DNA from: JBAZWE01 sp041658605
Lineage (GTDB): Bacteria; Actinomycetota; Thermoleophilia; BMS3ABIN01
NCBI GenBank assembly: GCA_041658605.1
Contig: JBAZZU010000018.1
Span: forward strand, 1-45,961
Reading direction: 5' to 3'
Length of the DNA stretch: 45,961 nucleotides
The position numbers and the translations under genes are program-made. The notes under the pieces were generated by a model. It was not told the DNA's origin. It saw nothing but the letters and a program-made list of their open reading frames with translations, and did not search any database. This document shows, in pieces, positions 16,461 through 25,085 of the stretch (the first letter of the stretch is position 1; the number at the start of each line of letters is the position of its first letter).

Positions 16461-17231
16461 CTATATGCCGAACGCGGTCTGAAAATTCTTCAGTATGCCG
16501 GCACTGAGCTGAGCAGCGCTTTCTTCTCTCAAGGCTGCCAGTTCCTGCAGAACGAAACGTACGTTTGCCGGATGATTCTGCCTGCCCCTGAACGGTACCG
16601 GGGTAAGATATGGCGAATCCGTCTCAGTCAGCAGCAGGTTCGGGGGTATCCGCTTCGCGGCTTCCCTGAGTCCGCCGGTGTTCTTAAACGTGACATTTCC
16701 GGCAACTGACATGAAGAATCCACGCTGCGCGCATTCTTCGACGTAATTGTAGAGCGAGAAACAGTGCATGATGATGGTCAGTCCTCCCGCCCATTTTTCC
16801 AGTATCTCCAGGGTTTCAAGCGCGGCTTCACGCGTATGGACTACCAGCGGGAGCCCCGTCTTGCGCGCGAGTTCGATATGTTTGATGAAAGAGGTAACCT
16901 GGTCGTTCACGGGAGACCTGTTACGGAAAAAATCCAGACCGGTTTCTCCTATGGCGATGGTTTTTGGAGAGCCGGCCAGCCGGACCAGGCTGGAAAGGGT
17001 TTTATCGTCCACGGATGAAGCTTCATGCGGGTGAACGCCGACGCATGCATAGACCGGGCCATGGGTTTCCGCCAGTGATACAGCTTTTTCGCTGCTGGGG
17101 ATATCACAGCCTACGCTAAGGATGTAGCGTACCGCCTGGTCTGAGGCCTCCCTGACCACGGCGTCGGGGTCACCGCACATTTCGAGGTGTGCATGGCTGT
17201 CTAAATAGATGGGGGTCGGGGATTCTTTCAC
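16461..17231 (-). CDS. tatD: TatD-family metal-dependent hydrolase/DNase
   Basis: TIM-barrel nuclease with the family landmarks LDSHAHLEM, VGVHPHEASSVD, IGETGLDFFRN, VVHTREA, MHCFS and LTETDSPYLTPVPFRGRQNHP, which supply the metal ligands. The frame is open to 17303, but that would overlap metG by 67 nt. GTG 17231 gives MKESPTPIYLDSHAHL and 256 aa, the normal length, starting 5 nt after the metG stop. metG-tatD is a common operon order in bacteria. Confidence 0.92.
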   Translation of the reverse strand: MKESPTPIYLDSHAHLEMCGDPDAVVREASDQAVRYILSVGCDIPSSEKAVSLAETHGPVYACVGVHPHEASSVDDKTLSSLVRLAGSPKTIAIGETGLDFFRNRSPVNDQVTSFIKHIELARKTGLPLVVHTREAALETLEILEKWAGGLTIIMHCFSLYNYVEECAQRGFFMSVAGNVTFKNTGGLREAAKRIPPNLLLTETDSPYLTPVPFRGRQNHPANVRFVLQELAALREESAAQLSAGILKNFQTAFGI

Positions 17232-17236
17232 TGCGT

Positions 17237-18760
17237 TTAAGTGAGACGGGGAAACAGCGGATCCCCCGTCACTACCTGGCCTTGACGGGTTTTTCCACCC
17301 CATTCTGCTTCAGTCAGCATAAAGTCGGCCGCCTCTGAGGGAAGACCCAGTCGTTTCATTATCTCTACTGTAGTCGCGGGCATGAATGGGTGCAGGAAAA
17401 TCGAGCAGATTCTCAGTCCTTCCCAGAGGTCATAAAGGACTTTCTCAAGCTCACTGGTTTTTTGGGTATCCTTCGCGAGTTTCCAGGGCGCGCTGTCCTC
17501 AACATACTTGTTAAGGCTGCGCACGAAGCGCCAGATCGTTTCCAGGCAGACAGTCAGGTCTACTTCGGACATGGAAGCCTTGACTTCAGCACCAAGCTTG
17601 ATTGAGCGTTCAGACCAGCCTTCATCAGTATCCTCCGGTTGCCTGATGGTTCCGCCGTTGTACTTTTCGACCATGGCGACGGTTCTGCTGACGAGGTTAC
17701 CAAGATCGTTCGCCAGTTCGGAATTATATCTTGTCTCAAAACCCTCCAGGGAGATCACGCCGTCCTGGCCGAATGCGACTTCCCGAAAACAGTAGAAGCG
17801 GAATGAGTCCACGCCGTATTTATCCATGACTTCAAAGGGGTCGAGGACATTGCCGCGTGTTTTGCTCATCTTCTGGCCGCCCATCAGCAGGTAGCCGTGA
17901 ACAAAGAGATGACGGGGCAGCGCGTAACCTGACGCCATGAGAAGCGCCGGCCATATCACCGCATGGAACTTCAGGATGTCTTTGGCCATCAGGTGGTAGT
18001 CCGCAGGCCAGAATTTTTCTGAAAGGTCTTCAGAGCCGGCATATTTTAGCGCGGTGATGTAATTGAGCAGGGCGTCAATCCAGACATAGACCACCTGATT
18101 GGCGTCCCATGGGACTGGTATGCCCCACTCCAGCGTCGCGCGGCTTATGCTGATATCTTCAAGTCCCTGCCGGATAAAGCTTTCGGCCTCATTAAAACGG
18201 CTTGAAGGTTTAACGAAGCCAGGGTTCCCATCGTAGTGATCAAGTAGTGCCTGCTGGTAGTTCGAGAGCCTGAAGAAATAATTCTCTTCCTCGACTCTTT
18301 CCGGGATGGTTCCATGGTCAGGACACTTACCGTCTATCAGGTCTTTCTCTGAGTAATACGCCTCGCAGGAGTCACAGTAGAGGCCGCTATATGACTTCAG
18401 ATATATGTCACCTTTTTCATAAAGGTTCTGAATGAATTCCTGGACTGCCAGGCAGTGCTCCGGGTCGGTCGTGCGGATGAAAAAATCATTGGTCGCGTTG
18501 ACGCGTTTTGCCAGAGCCCTGAATTTCTCAACCATCTCGTTAGCGTGCTCAAGCGGCGTGATGCCGCGCTTGCTCGCGGCTTTTGCGGCCGGATTGCCAT
18601 GTTCGTCGGTTCCCGTCAGGAAAAACACGTCATCTCCAAGCTGGCGATGATGCCGGGCCAGTATATCCGCGGCTATTGTGGTGTAAGCATGGCCAATATG
18701 GGGAACATCATTGACGTAGTAAATGGGAGTGGTTACGTAAAAAGTGTTCAATATGCTCAC
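17237..18760 (-). CDS. metG: Methionyl-tRNA synthetase
   Basis: Class I synthetase. The N-terminus YVTTPIYYVNDVPHIGHAYTTIAAD carries HIGH. The zinc knuckle is YCDSCEAYYSEKDLIDGKCPDHG (about 130-152). KMSK occurs in GGQKMSKTRGNVLDP. The anticodon domain has FVRSLNKYVEDSAPWKLAKD. At 507 aa it lacks the optional C-terminal tRNA-binding (EMAP-like) domain, as many bacterial MetGs do. It is divergent from the flavoprotein gene with only 14 nt between start codons, and is followed by tatD. Confidence 0.97.
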   Translation of the reverse strand: MSILNTFYVTTPIYYVNDVPHIGHAYTTIAADILARHHRQLGDDVFFLTGTDEHGNPAAKAASKRGITPLEHANEMVEKFRALAKRVNATNDFFIRTTDPEHCLAVQEFIQNLYEKGDIYLKSYSGLYCDSCEAYYSEKDLIDGKCPDHGTIPERVEEENYFFRLSNYQQALLDHYDGNPGFVKPSSRFNEAESFIRQGLEDISISRATLEWGIPVPWDANQVVYVWIDALLNYITALKYAGSEDLSEKFWPADYHLMAKDILKFHAVIWPALLMASGYALPRHLFVHGYLLMGGQKMSKTRGNVLDPFEVMDKYGVDSFRFYCFREVAFGQDGVISLEGFETRYNSELANDLGNLVSRTVAMVEKYNGGTIRQPEDTDEGWSERSIKLGAEVKASMSEVDLTVCLETIWRFVRSLNKYVEDSAPWKLAKDTQKTSELEKVLYDLWEGLRICSIFLHPFMPATTVEIMKRLGLPSEAADFMLTEAEWGGKTRQGQVVTGDPLFPRLT

Positions 18761-18774
18761 AGGGATGGTTTTTT

Positions 18775-19899
18775 ATGAATTTTGATAATACTAACAGCTT
18801 GCCAGGTGGAGTCAAAAAAGAGAGCTTTGACGTTAATGCCGGTCTGAAGTACGACGTTGTGGTTGTCGGGGCCGGACCTGCCGGGTGCATGGCAGTCTTA
18901 AACGCACCTTCATGGATGCGCGTCCTGATGGTGGAAAGTACCGACCTGCCCCGCGATGTTACTTGCGGCGGCGTTCTTTCAGGACGGTCGTATGAGCTGT
19001 TATCCCGATACGGTATTCCTGAATCAGTCTTCTGCAGCCCGAAATATCTGGATCGCCGTCTATATGAACTGGGACAAGAGGATTCCTCTGGATTCCAGGG
19101 TGATATCTATTTCAATATTGAGCAAATACGTCTTGACAGGTGGCTGCTGGATAAGGCTTTCAGCAGAGACGGGATCGAGGCATGGCCGCAATCCCGATTT
19201 ACCTCTGTCCAAGCCTCAGAGTCAGGCGACAGATTAAGGGTGCACATTGAGAAATCCGGACGCAGGCGAACGGTGGAAACAAGGTACATTATTGGGGCTG
19301 ACGGGGTTGATTCCAGTGTGAGAAGCAGCGGCGGCTGGAAAGCGCCCGCCCGCTGTCTGACCATGCAGGAGAAAATCATTTCCGAGGGCGCCTCGATAGA
19401 CAGTTTTCTTGCATTTATGAGCAATGACAAGGATTTTTATGGCTGGGTAATTCCCAAAGGTGATCAATTGCTCATCGGGGCAGGCTTTGATGGAATATCA
19501 AAGAATATCGTAGAACGCTTCCGGTGTTTTCGGGAGTTCCTTTCAGGGCAGCATGGAATTGACGGTGCCACTGCCCAGCCGGCAAGGATTCAAACCGTAA
19601 CCCGCATGCGTTCGCGCAGACAGATAACTACAGGCACGTCTAATTTGCTGCTCGCCGGCGAAGCGGCAGGCCTGACAAGCGCCTGGACCGGTGAAGGCAT
19701 AAGTTATGCCCTCGCAAGTGGCGCAATGGCCGGTATGTCACTGGGTTCAGACTCACCCGCACCAGTTTACCGTGAATATATCAAGCAGCTGATGCCTCAG
19801 GTACAAAAGGACATGAGGTTGTGGAGATTGATAAAACGTCCGATCGGACGCAGAATTGCAATGGCATTCGCGCCCCAGACGCTTCTTATGCGGTCCTGA
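18775..19899 (+). CDS. FAD-dependent oxidoreductase, geranylgeranyl-reductase-like
   Basis: A 374-residue flavoprotein of the p-hydroxybenzoate hydroxylase fold. YDVVVVGAGPAGCMAVLNA (about 25-43) is the FAD dinucleotide fold, DLPRDVTCGGVLSGRSYELL the following conserved segment, YIIGADGVDSSVR the second FAD motif, and LLLAGEAAGLTSAWTGEGISYAL the third. This pattern is seen in geranylgeranyl reductase-family proteins that saturate isoprenoid chains or quinones. Substrate is not determined. The upstream gap to metG is only 14 nt, so its promoter must lie within metG. Its 3' end overlaps the M23 gene by 14 nt, convergently. Confidence 0.82.
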   Translation: MNFDNTNSLPGGVKKESFDVNAGLKYDVVVVGAGPAGCMAVLNAPSWMRVLMVESTDLPRDVTCGGVLSGRSYELLSRYGIPESVFCSPKYLDRRLYELGQEDSSGFQGDIYFNIEQIRLDRWLLDKAFSRDGIEAWPQSRFTSVQASESGDRLRVHIEKSGRRRTVETRYIIGADGVDSSVRSSGGWKAPARCLTMQEKIISEGASIDSFLAFMSNDKDFYGWVIPKGDQLLIGAGFDGISKNIVERFRCFREFLSGQHGIDGATAQPARIQTVTRMRSRRQITTGTSNLLLAGEAAGLTSAWTGEGISYALASGAMAGMSLGSDSPAPVYREYIKQLMPQVQKDMRLWRLIKRPIGRRIAMAFAPQTLLMRS

Positions 19900-20899
19900 A
19901 TGAGGGTGTACGGCCCGCCCTTCTGTTCCGCATGATGATTGCCGTGATAAGCAGTATCGTAATGAGCGGCACGATGGAGTTGCGAAACGGCGGCAATTTC
20001 TTTTCCGCGGCTTTTTCGTGGCGGCTTTGAGCCGGCATCAAGCCTTTCGTCAATTGCGCCATGCTCGGCTCGAATGATTTATCTGGAGACAAGGCCGGAG
20101 TCGCTGATACGGAAGTCAATTCAGGAATCGGCGATGGCTGTACGACTGCTCCCCCAATGGGAAAATTCACCGGAGCGGGCGCCGGGATAGTGGTAACGAT
20201 CAACATGCTGTCGGGGTTACGCTGCACGCGTGTTACGACCGAAGGCTCATTGGCTGCGCCCAGGATCTCATTTGCGGATATCGAGGCAGCTGCGGCTGTG
20301 GTGTCTGCCATATCTACCACGGTCTCAGCCGGCGCGACGATTGCGCTGTCGACTGGTACAGGCATCGTATTGTCAAGTGGAAGAAAGGTTTCCGGCGCTG
20401 CCTGAACTGTGCCTGAGCCCGTCAGATACAGGGCAGGATCATAATATATTTCCCTTGCGCCGGGCATCTTGATGCCGAAGTGGACGGGTGCTCCGCCACT
20501 CAGGCCTATGAGTTCTCCCTGACTCACCCTGCCGCCCTCATTGACACTGACCCTGGAAATGTGAAGATAGGTGCTTTTCATGCCGGTATCGTGGGTTATG
20601 GAAACTGTTGTTCCGCCACCTTCGGCTGGTGTATAACCAACGAATGATACGATTCCATCCGCAGCGGCTCCAATGCCTGTTCCCTCGGGCAGCGCCACAT
20701 CAACGCCACGATGCCCGCTGTCAGTTGAGCAATTGAGACTCCATGGCTTCACGATCTGTCCTCTGGCTGGCCACGCCAGACCCTCAGGCGGAAGTGGTGG
20801 TTCACCTCCGCAGGCCGCTGACGCACTTCCCGGCAGGGAGCCTGCTGCAATAATCATCGATGTCATTGCCGCGCTCATCATCCGTTTCCGCTTCAACAT
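19886..20899 (-). CDS. M23/LytM-like envelope protein with signal peptide and C-terminal anchor
   Basis: A lysostaphin-fold protein. The N-terminal signal peptide ends near GSASAACGG; the M23 domain (about 40-165) has SGHRGVDVALPEGTGI (HxxxD zinc pair), TYLHISRV (a catalytic His region) and APVHFGIK. The last is normally HLHF, so the first His of HxH is Pro here, while the metal-binding His is kept. A long Pro/Ala/Ser linker (about 170-300) ends in a membrane helix (SIVPLITILLITAIIM) and basic tail. Reduced or regulatory activity is possible. I chose ATG 20899 because GGAGG lies 5 nt upstream; a GTG at 20911 precedes that site and is unlikely. Confidence 0.82.
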   Translation of the reverse strand: MLKRKRMMSAAMTSMIIAAGSLPGSASAACGGEPPLPPEGLAWPARGQIVKPWSLNCSTDSGHRGVDVALPEGTGIGAAADGIVSFVGYTPAEGGGTTVSITHDTGMKSTYLHISRVSVNEGGRVSQGELIGLSGGAPVHFGIKMPGAREIYYDPALYLTGSGTVQAAPETFLPLDNTMPVPVDSAIVAPAETVVDMADTTAAAASISANEILGAANEPSVVTRVQRNPDSMLIVTTIPAPAPVNFPIGGAVVQPSPIPELTSVSATPALSPDKSFEPSMAQLTKGLMPAQSRHEKAAEKKLPPFRNSIVPLITILLITAIIMRNRRAGRTPSFRTA

Positions 20900-21035
20900 G
20901 ATCGCCTCCACTTTTGTTCGCTGTTGCCATTATTGACGACAGGACAAAAAATATCACCTTGAGGGTTTTCCGGCAATGGAATCGGCCCGAAGAAAAAGGG
21001 AAATTATGCTAAATGCGGTAAAAAATTTCGGGTTT

Positions 21036-22556
21036 TTAAGCCTGGCGGTTCAGAATATCGAGAACCGTATCTTTGTCGTTGAATGGTGTAGCGCCCGAAG
21101 ACATGATCTGACGTGTTTCGTGGCCCTTGCCTGCGATGAGGATGATGTCCCCCCTGCCCGCTGATTCCAGAGCAGTTCTGATTGCGGTACGGCGGTCGGA
21201 AATTCTCAGATAATCGCAACCCGATTCCACCAGGCCGGGTTCGGTCTCGTCGAGTATCCTCTCCGGCGGTTCCGAGTAGCAGTCATCGGTAGTCAGTATC
21301 GCCAGGTCGGCAAGCGTGCCCGTTACTTCTCCCATGCCGGGGCGCTTTTCCCGGTCGCGTTCACCTGGACATCCGAAAACAACGATAACCTTTCCGGAGG
21401 CTAACGATCGAGCTGCGGTAATGGCCTTGACGAGACCATCTTCGTTGTGGGCGTAGTCGATGATGACCTGAAATGGCGTGTCGGTTTCGACCAGCTCAAA
21501 TCTGCCGGGCGCTCCCCTGAAGAGAGCTATTCCTTCACTGATAAAAGTCGCCGCAATACCGAGAGCAGAGGCTGTCGCCGCTGCTGCCAGTGCATTGTAG
21601 ATATTAAAATCACCGGGGAGGTTCATGACGACCGGAACATTTTCAGTGGGGGTCACCAGATCGAATGCTGTTTTCCAGCCGGACCTCTCGATGTTTATCG
21701 CGCTCACGTCCGAACCGGCGTCCAGACCGAATGTCAAAATCCGCCGGCCTGTTTCATCAGTCAGATCTTTTGCCAGCCGGCGTCCATATTCATCATCTGT
21801 GTTGATAACAGCAAATGGCAGATGCCCGGGCAGGACGGAACCATCGTTTGCGATGCCGGGGGTGAACAGCCTGCGTTTTGTCTGATAGTAGATCTCCATC
21901 TCCTTATGAAGATCGAGATGTTCCCGCGTGAGATTGGTGAGGACCGCAACTGCGAATTGCAGGCAAGCTACCCTGTAGAGATCGATTCCGTGCGAAGAGA
22001 CCTCCATGGTGGCGACGTCAACTTTGTGGTCAACCATCCTGGAAAGCATCGACTGGACATCGATCGCCTCGGGAGTCGTTCTTGTGGCCGGCAGGGATTG
22101 ATCGCCCAGCCTGTATTCGATTCCACCAAGCAGCCCCGTCTTTTTCCCGGCATAACGCAGTATCGATTCAATAAAATATGTAGTAGTAGTCTTGCCGTTG
22201 GTCCCGGTGACACCAACGAGAGCCAGTTTTTCCGATGGATGCCTGTAGAAATTCGCTGCTGCCTGCGCGATGGCCAGACGGACCGAGGGAGTCTGTACCT
22301 GGGGAATGGTTAAATTGTCCACCCATCGTTCGGTGAGGACGGCTGCGGCACCTGACTCTGACGCCTGGGGTATGAAATCATGTCCGTCAGTCTTAAAGCC
22401 TTCGATAGCCGCAAAAAGGTAGCCGGGCTTGACCTTGCGCGAGTCGATCGTCAGACCCGTAATTTCCGGTGATGGATCAGTGGTTTGGCGTATTATCTTG
22501 ATGCCTGTGAGTAGCTCGGGAAGTCTCATGGCATGTGGCGGATGATTTTCAGGCAA
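21036..22556 (-). CDS. murE: Mur ligase MurE type, with variant amino-acid recognition motif
   Basis: ATP-dependent ligase adding the third residue to UDP-MurNAc-L-Ala-D-Glu. The Walker A is GVTGTNGKTTTTYFIE, the substrate loop NLTREHLDLH, and the C-terminal domain has VIVVFGCPGERDREKRPGMGEV and IAGKGHETRQ. The motif that reads DNPR in diaminopimelate-adding MurE is TDDCYSEPPERIL here, so the residue added may not be meso-diaminopimelate. It is not in a division/cell-wall cluster, so it may be a paralogue. Start: TTG 22556, right after the AI-2E permease stop, or ATG 22529 (MRLPELLTGI); neither has a strong Shine-Dalgarno. Confidence 0.88.
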   Translation of the reverse strand: MPENHPPHAMRLPELLTGIKIIRQTTDPSPEITGLTIDSRKVKPGYLFAAIEGFKTDGHDFIPQASESGAAAVLTERWVDNLTIPQVQTPSVRLAIAQAAANFYRHPSEKLALVGVTGTNGKTTTTYFIESILRYAGKKTGLLGGIEYRLGDQSLPATRTTPEAIDVQSMLSRMVDHKVDVATMEVSSHGIDLYRVACLQFAVAVLTNLTREHLDLHKEMEIYYQTKRRLFTPGIANDGSVLPGHLPFAVINTDDEYGRRLAKDLTDETGRRILTFGLDAGSDVSAINIERSGWKTAFDLVTPTENVPVVMNLPGDFNIYNALAAAATASALGIAATFISEGIALFRGAPGRFELVETDTPFQVIIDYAHNEDGLVKAITAARSLASGKVIVVFGCPGERDREKRPGMGEVTGTLADLAILTTDDCYSEPPERILDETEPGLVESGCDYLRISDRRTAIRTALESAGRGDIILIAGKGHETRQIMSSGATPFNDKDTVLDILNRQA

Positions 22557-22559
22557 CGC

Positions 22560-23663
22560 TTATGCGGATTCGGGTTCATCCAGCAACGTCTTTTCCAGCA
22601 GTGGGCGGTCCCATTGTTCCAGAACCAGTTCCTCATGGTAGAAATCGATTATTACCTTAACGATCGCTACCGTCGGCACCGCCAGCAGGCCGCCCATGAT
22701 GCCCGCGATTGTCGCTCCGCTCAGAACCGCGAACATGACCCACAGAGGATGGACCCCTACGCTCTTGCCCATGATCCTGGGAACCAGGATGTGGCCCTCC
22801 AGCTGTTGCGCCGCCAGAAACAGGAGACCAACAATAAGGGCCCGGCCCGGGCTGACGGCAAAGTATGCCAATATGATTGCCGGCGTGGCGCCGAGAAACG
22901 GGCCGATGAGCGGAATGACCTCAGTCAGAGCAACCCATACCGCGATGATGAAAACATAGGTACCACTGCCGCCATACCAGGCGATCAGGCCACCGAGGAT
23001 GCCCATCACGGTCGAGATCAGCAATTGACCCCGCAGGTAGCTTCCCAGGGCAGTCTGTATATGTCCGAACAGGTGTATCGCGTCTTCGCGGAACTCGGGT
23101 GGGATCCTGTTCCTCGCGGCTTCTCTCAGGCGGTTAGCGTCCAGTAGCATATAGATGGAAATAATGAGTATGAGGAATGTGTTGAGGCCGATGTTGAAAA
23201 GGGTTTCGGCGAATCCCAGGGCGCGTTGCGCAACTTCTGTACCGTTTGACTGGATCCTGGATACGATATCCTGGGACGTTATGTCAGGTTTATAGGGAAC
23301 ATCCAGATCCCTGAACCATTTCTGGAAATCCTCAATTATCGATTGTGTCCGACTGGAATAATCAGGGATATTTTCTATCAGCGAGTTCAGCTCAGAGATA
23401 ATGTTCGGCACAATCAGGGCGAGCAGGCCCCCGAATATCGCAAGGATAAGCAGCCAGACGAGGATCACGCCCAGCAGCCGGGGCAGACGCAGCTTTTCCT
23501 GAAGCAGTGTGACGGGCAGGTCCAGGACAAATGCGATTATCGCGGCCAGCAGGAACATAATAAGTATTTTCAGGACCGTACTGAGGAACCACAGGGCGAA
23601 CAGCAGCATCAGCGGCAGGAAAATATATTGAACGTACCTGGGGACGAGGATCTTCTGCCTCAT
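22560..23663 (-). CDS. AI-2E family transporter (first copy in the window)
   Basis: A 367-residue PF01594 membrane protein with about eight hydrophobic segments. Recognisable pieces are LIVPNIISELNSLI, LILIISIYMLLDANRLREAARNRIPPEF, GQLLISTVMGILGGLIAWYG, EVIPLIGPFLGATPAIILAY and QQLEGHILVPRIMGKSVGVHPLWVMFAVLSGATIAGIMG. Family members export autoinducers, polyamines or ions; the substrate here is unknown. It lies 36 nt after a paralogue and is adjacent to murE, suggesting one minus-strand operon. Confidence 0.88.
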   Translation of the reverse strand: MRQKILVPRYVQYIFLPLMLLFALWFLSTVLKILIMFLLAAIIAFVLDLPVTLLQEKLRLPRLLGVILVWLLILAIFGGLLALIVPNIISELNSLIENIPDYSSRTQSIIEDFQKWFRDLDVPYKPDITSQDIVSRIQSNGTEVAQRALGFAETLFNIGLNTFLILIISIYMLLDANRLREAARNRIPPEFREDAIHLFGHIQTALGSYLRGQLLISTVMGILGGLIAWYGGSGTYVFIIAVWVALTEVIPLIGPFLGATPAIILAYFAVSPGRALIVGLLFLAAQQLEGHILVPRIMGKSVGVHPLWVMFAVLSGATIAGIMGGLLAVPTVAIVKVIIDFYHEELVLEQWDRPLLEKTLLDEPESA

Positions 23664-23699
23664 TCATACCTTTCTGAGCATCTATAGTTTACGTTCAAT

Positions 23700-24857
23700 C
23701 TATTCGTTCCCGGACGGCTTCTCCCCTTCAACAAGGGTCGCGATATCATCCTCAGTTCCGGGCTTGCCGGCAATCTGCCATTTTTCCAGAGTAATACGAG
23801 GCCTGAAAAATGCGACTACTTCACGGGTAAGCGCCACCAGTGGCAACGCGAGGAACATACCAGGTATCCCCATCACCTCGGCCGCCGCCAGAGTCGCAAA
23901 AATCACGACAAGGGGATGAACCCCAACTACCGATCCCATGATGTTCGGGACGAGGATGTGTCCCTCAACCTGCTGGATAAAGACAAAAACAAGCACTACC
24001 GCCAGTGCGGCCCAGGGGGAGGCGAACATCGCGACGATAACTGGAGGAATCGCGCCAAGTATCGGCCCCAGATAGGGGATAAACTCGGTCACGCCCGCCC
24101 AGGCGCCGAAGAACACCGAATACTGGGCACCCTCAGGCCAGACGCCGATCACCCCCAGGAACCAGATGCCCATGCCGCTGCTGATGCCGATCAGCATGCA
24201 TAGCAGGGCCTGTCCTCGAACCCAGTGGGTCACCGCGCTCTGACTCCTGCGGACGAATTCGTCGGCGTCCTGCTGCTGGTCTCCTGGAAAAAAGCTCCTG
24301 ATGAAACGCCCGATGCGCTTAGAGTCGATCAGCATGTATATGGAGATGATCAATACCATGACGATCTGCGTGAGGGCGCTGACAAAGTTAATCGAATATT
24401 CAAGCAGCAGTGATCCGAGGTCTATCAGCGCACCTTCGAAACGGTCTGTAAACTTCCTTGCCTCATCGCTGACGTTGATCGGTAGATTCAGCCCCTCAAG
24501 GCTCGAAATCCAGGTATTGACCTGATCTGTGACGGTATCAGTGTATCCGGGCAGGTTATTGACGAGATTCTGAAGCTGACTGATCGTAGGTGGGATCAGA
24601 AGTATCAGAAGCAGGACAATGATTGCGATTAGTGTCAGGTATACGATAAAAACCCCAACGAATCGTGGAATCCTGGCTCGTTCGAGCTGTCTTACCAGCG
24701 GATCGATTATCAGTGACAGGATGGCGGCGCTGGCGAATATGAACAGTACCTGGGTTATCAGTGACGCTGTAAACCAGAGAAAGAGGATTATCACAGGAAG
24801 TCCCACGACCTGTATCCACCTGGGAATGGTTATGTTCAACTGCTTCAGGCTCATCAT
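23700..24857 (-). CDS. AI-2E family transporter (second copy in the window)
   Basis: Paralogue of the next gene, with the same architecture: MVLIISIYMLIDSKRIGRFIRSFFPGD, FIPYLGPILGAIPPVIVAMF and QQVEGHILVPNIMGSVVGVHPLVVIFATLAAAEVMGIPGMFLALPLVA. The two copies are clearly similar but diverged, so the duplication is old. The reading frame is open to a GTG at 24875, but AGGAGAGG directly precedes the ATG pair 24857/24854, which I prefer. It is the promoter-proximal gene of the permease-permease-murE unit. Confidence 0.87.
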   Translation of the reverse strand: MMSLKQLNITIPRWIQVVGLPVIILFLWFTASLITQVLFIFASAAILSLIIDPLVRQLERARIPRFVGVFIVYLTLIAIIVLLLILLIPPTISQLQNLVNNLPGYTDTVTDQVNTWISSLEGLNLPINVSDEARKFTDRFEGALIDLGSLLLEYSINFVSALTQIVMVLIISIYMLIDSKRIGRFIRSFFPGDQQQDADEFVRRSQSAVTHWVRGQALLCMLIGISSGMGIWFLGVIGVWPEGAQYSVFFGAWAGVTEFIPYLGPILGAIPPVIVAMFASPWAALAVVLVFVFIQQVEGHILVPNIMGSVVGVHPLVVIFATLAAAEVMGIPGMFLALPLVALTREVVAFFRPRITLEKWQIAGKPGTEDDIATLVEGEKPSGNE

Positions 24858-24875
24858 CCTCTCCTGACCGGCCAC

Positions 24876-25085
24876 ATATGACTTTGATTGCTAATCCTTC
24901 GGGCGATCGGGTCATGCCTTTTGGCTGTTCACGATCATCTCGATTGGAAAATATTATATATCACTCTCCGCAAGCGGTATTATGCGCAAATACAAAAATT
25001 TTAAGCAGCTCATTCCGGAATAGTTTGTGCAAAATGTATCAAAGGGGGTTGAAAAACCCCGGACAGATGATATGGTTCTTAACGT
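24876..25085. other. Divergent intergenic region with a GAAA-tetraloop hairpin
   Basis: About 210 nt between the AI-2E operon and the M23-like gene. It is AT-rich around 24950-25020 and should hold two outward promoters, which I cannot place with confidence. At 25045-25060 GGGGTT-GAAA-AACCCC forms a perfect six-pair hairpin with a GNRA loop, 26 nt before the M23-like ATG; there is no T-run, so it is a leader structure, not a terminator. I see no known riboswitch consensus. Confidence 0.4.

Noticed and set aside
20900..21035. Cyclic-di-AMP or other riboswitch upstream of the M23 gene
   Set aside because: The leader lacks the ydaO consensus and any terminator switch; only a plain GGAGG start region is visible.
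22560..24857. Calling the two AI-2E genes autoinducer-2 exporters
   Set aside because: The family also includes polyamine and ion transporters; substrate cannot be read from sequence.
25040..25066. Riboswitch at the GGGGTT-GAAA-AACCCC hairpin
   Set aside because: A single hairpin with no conserved core is insufficient; noted as a leader structure only.
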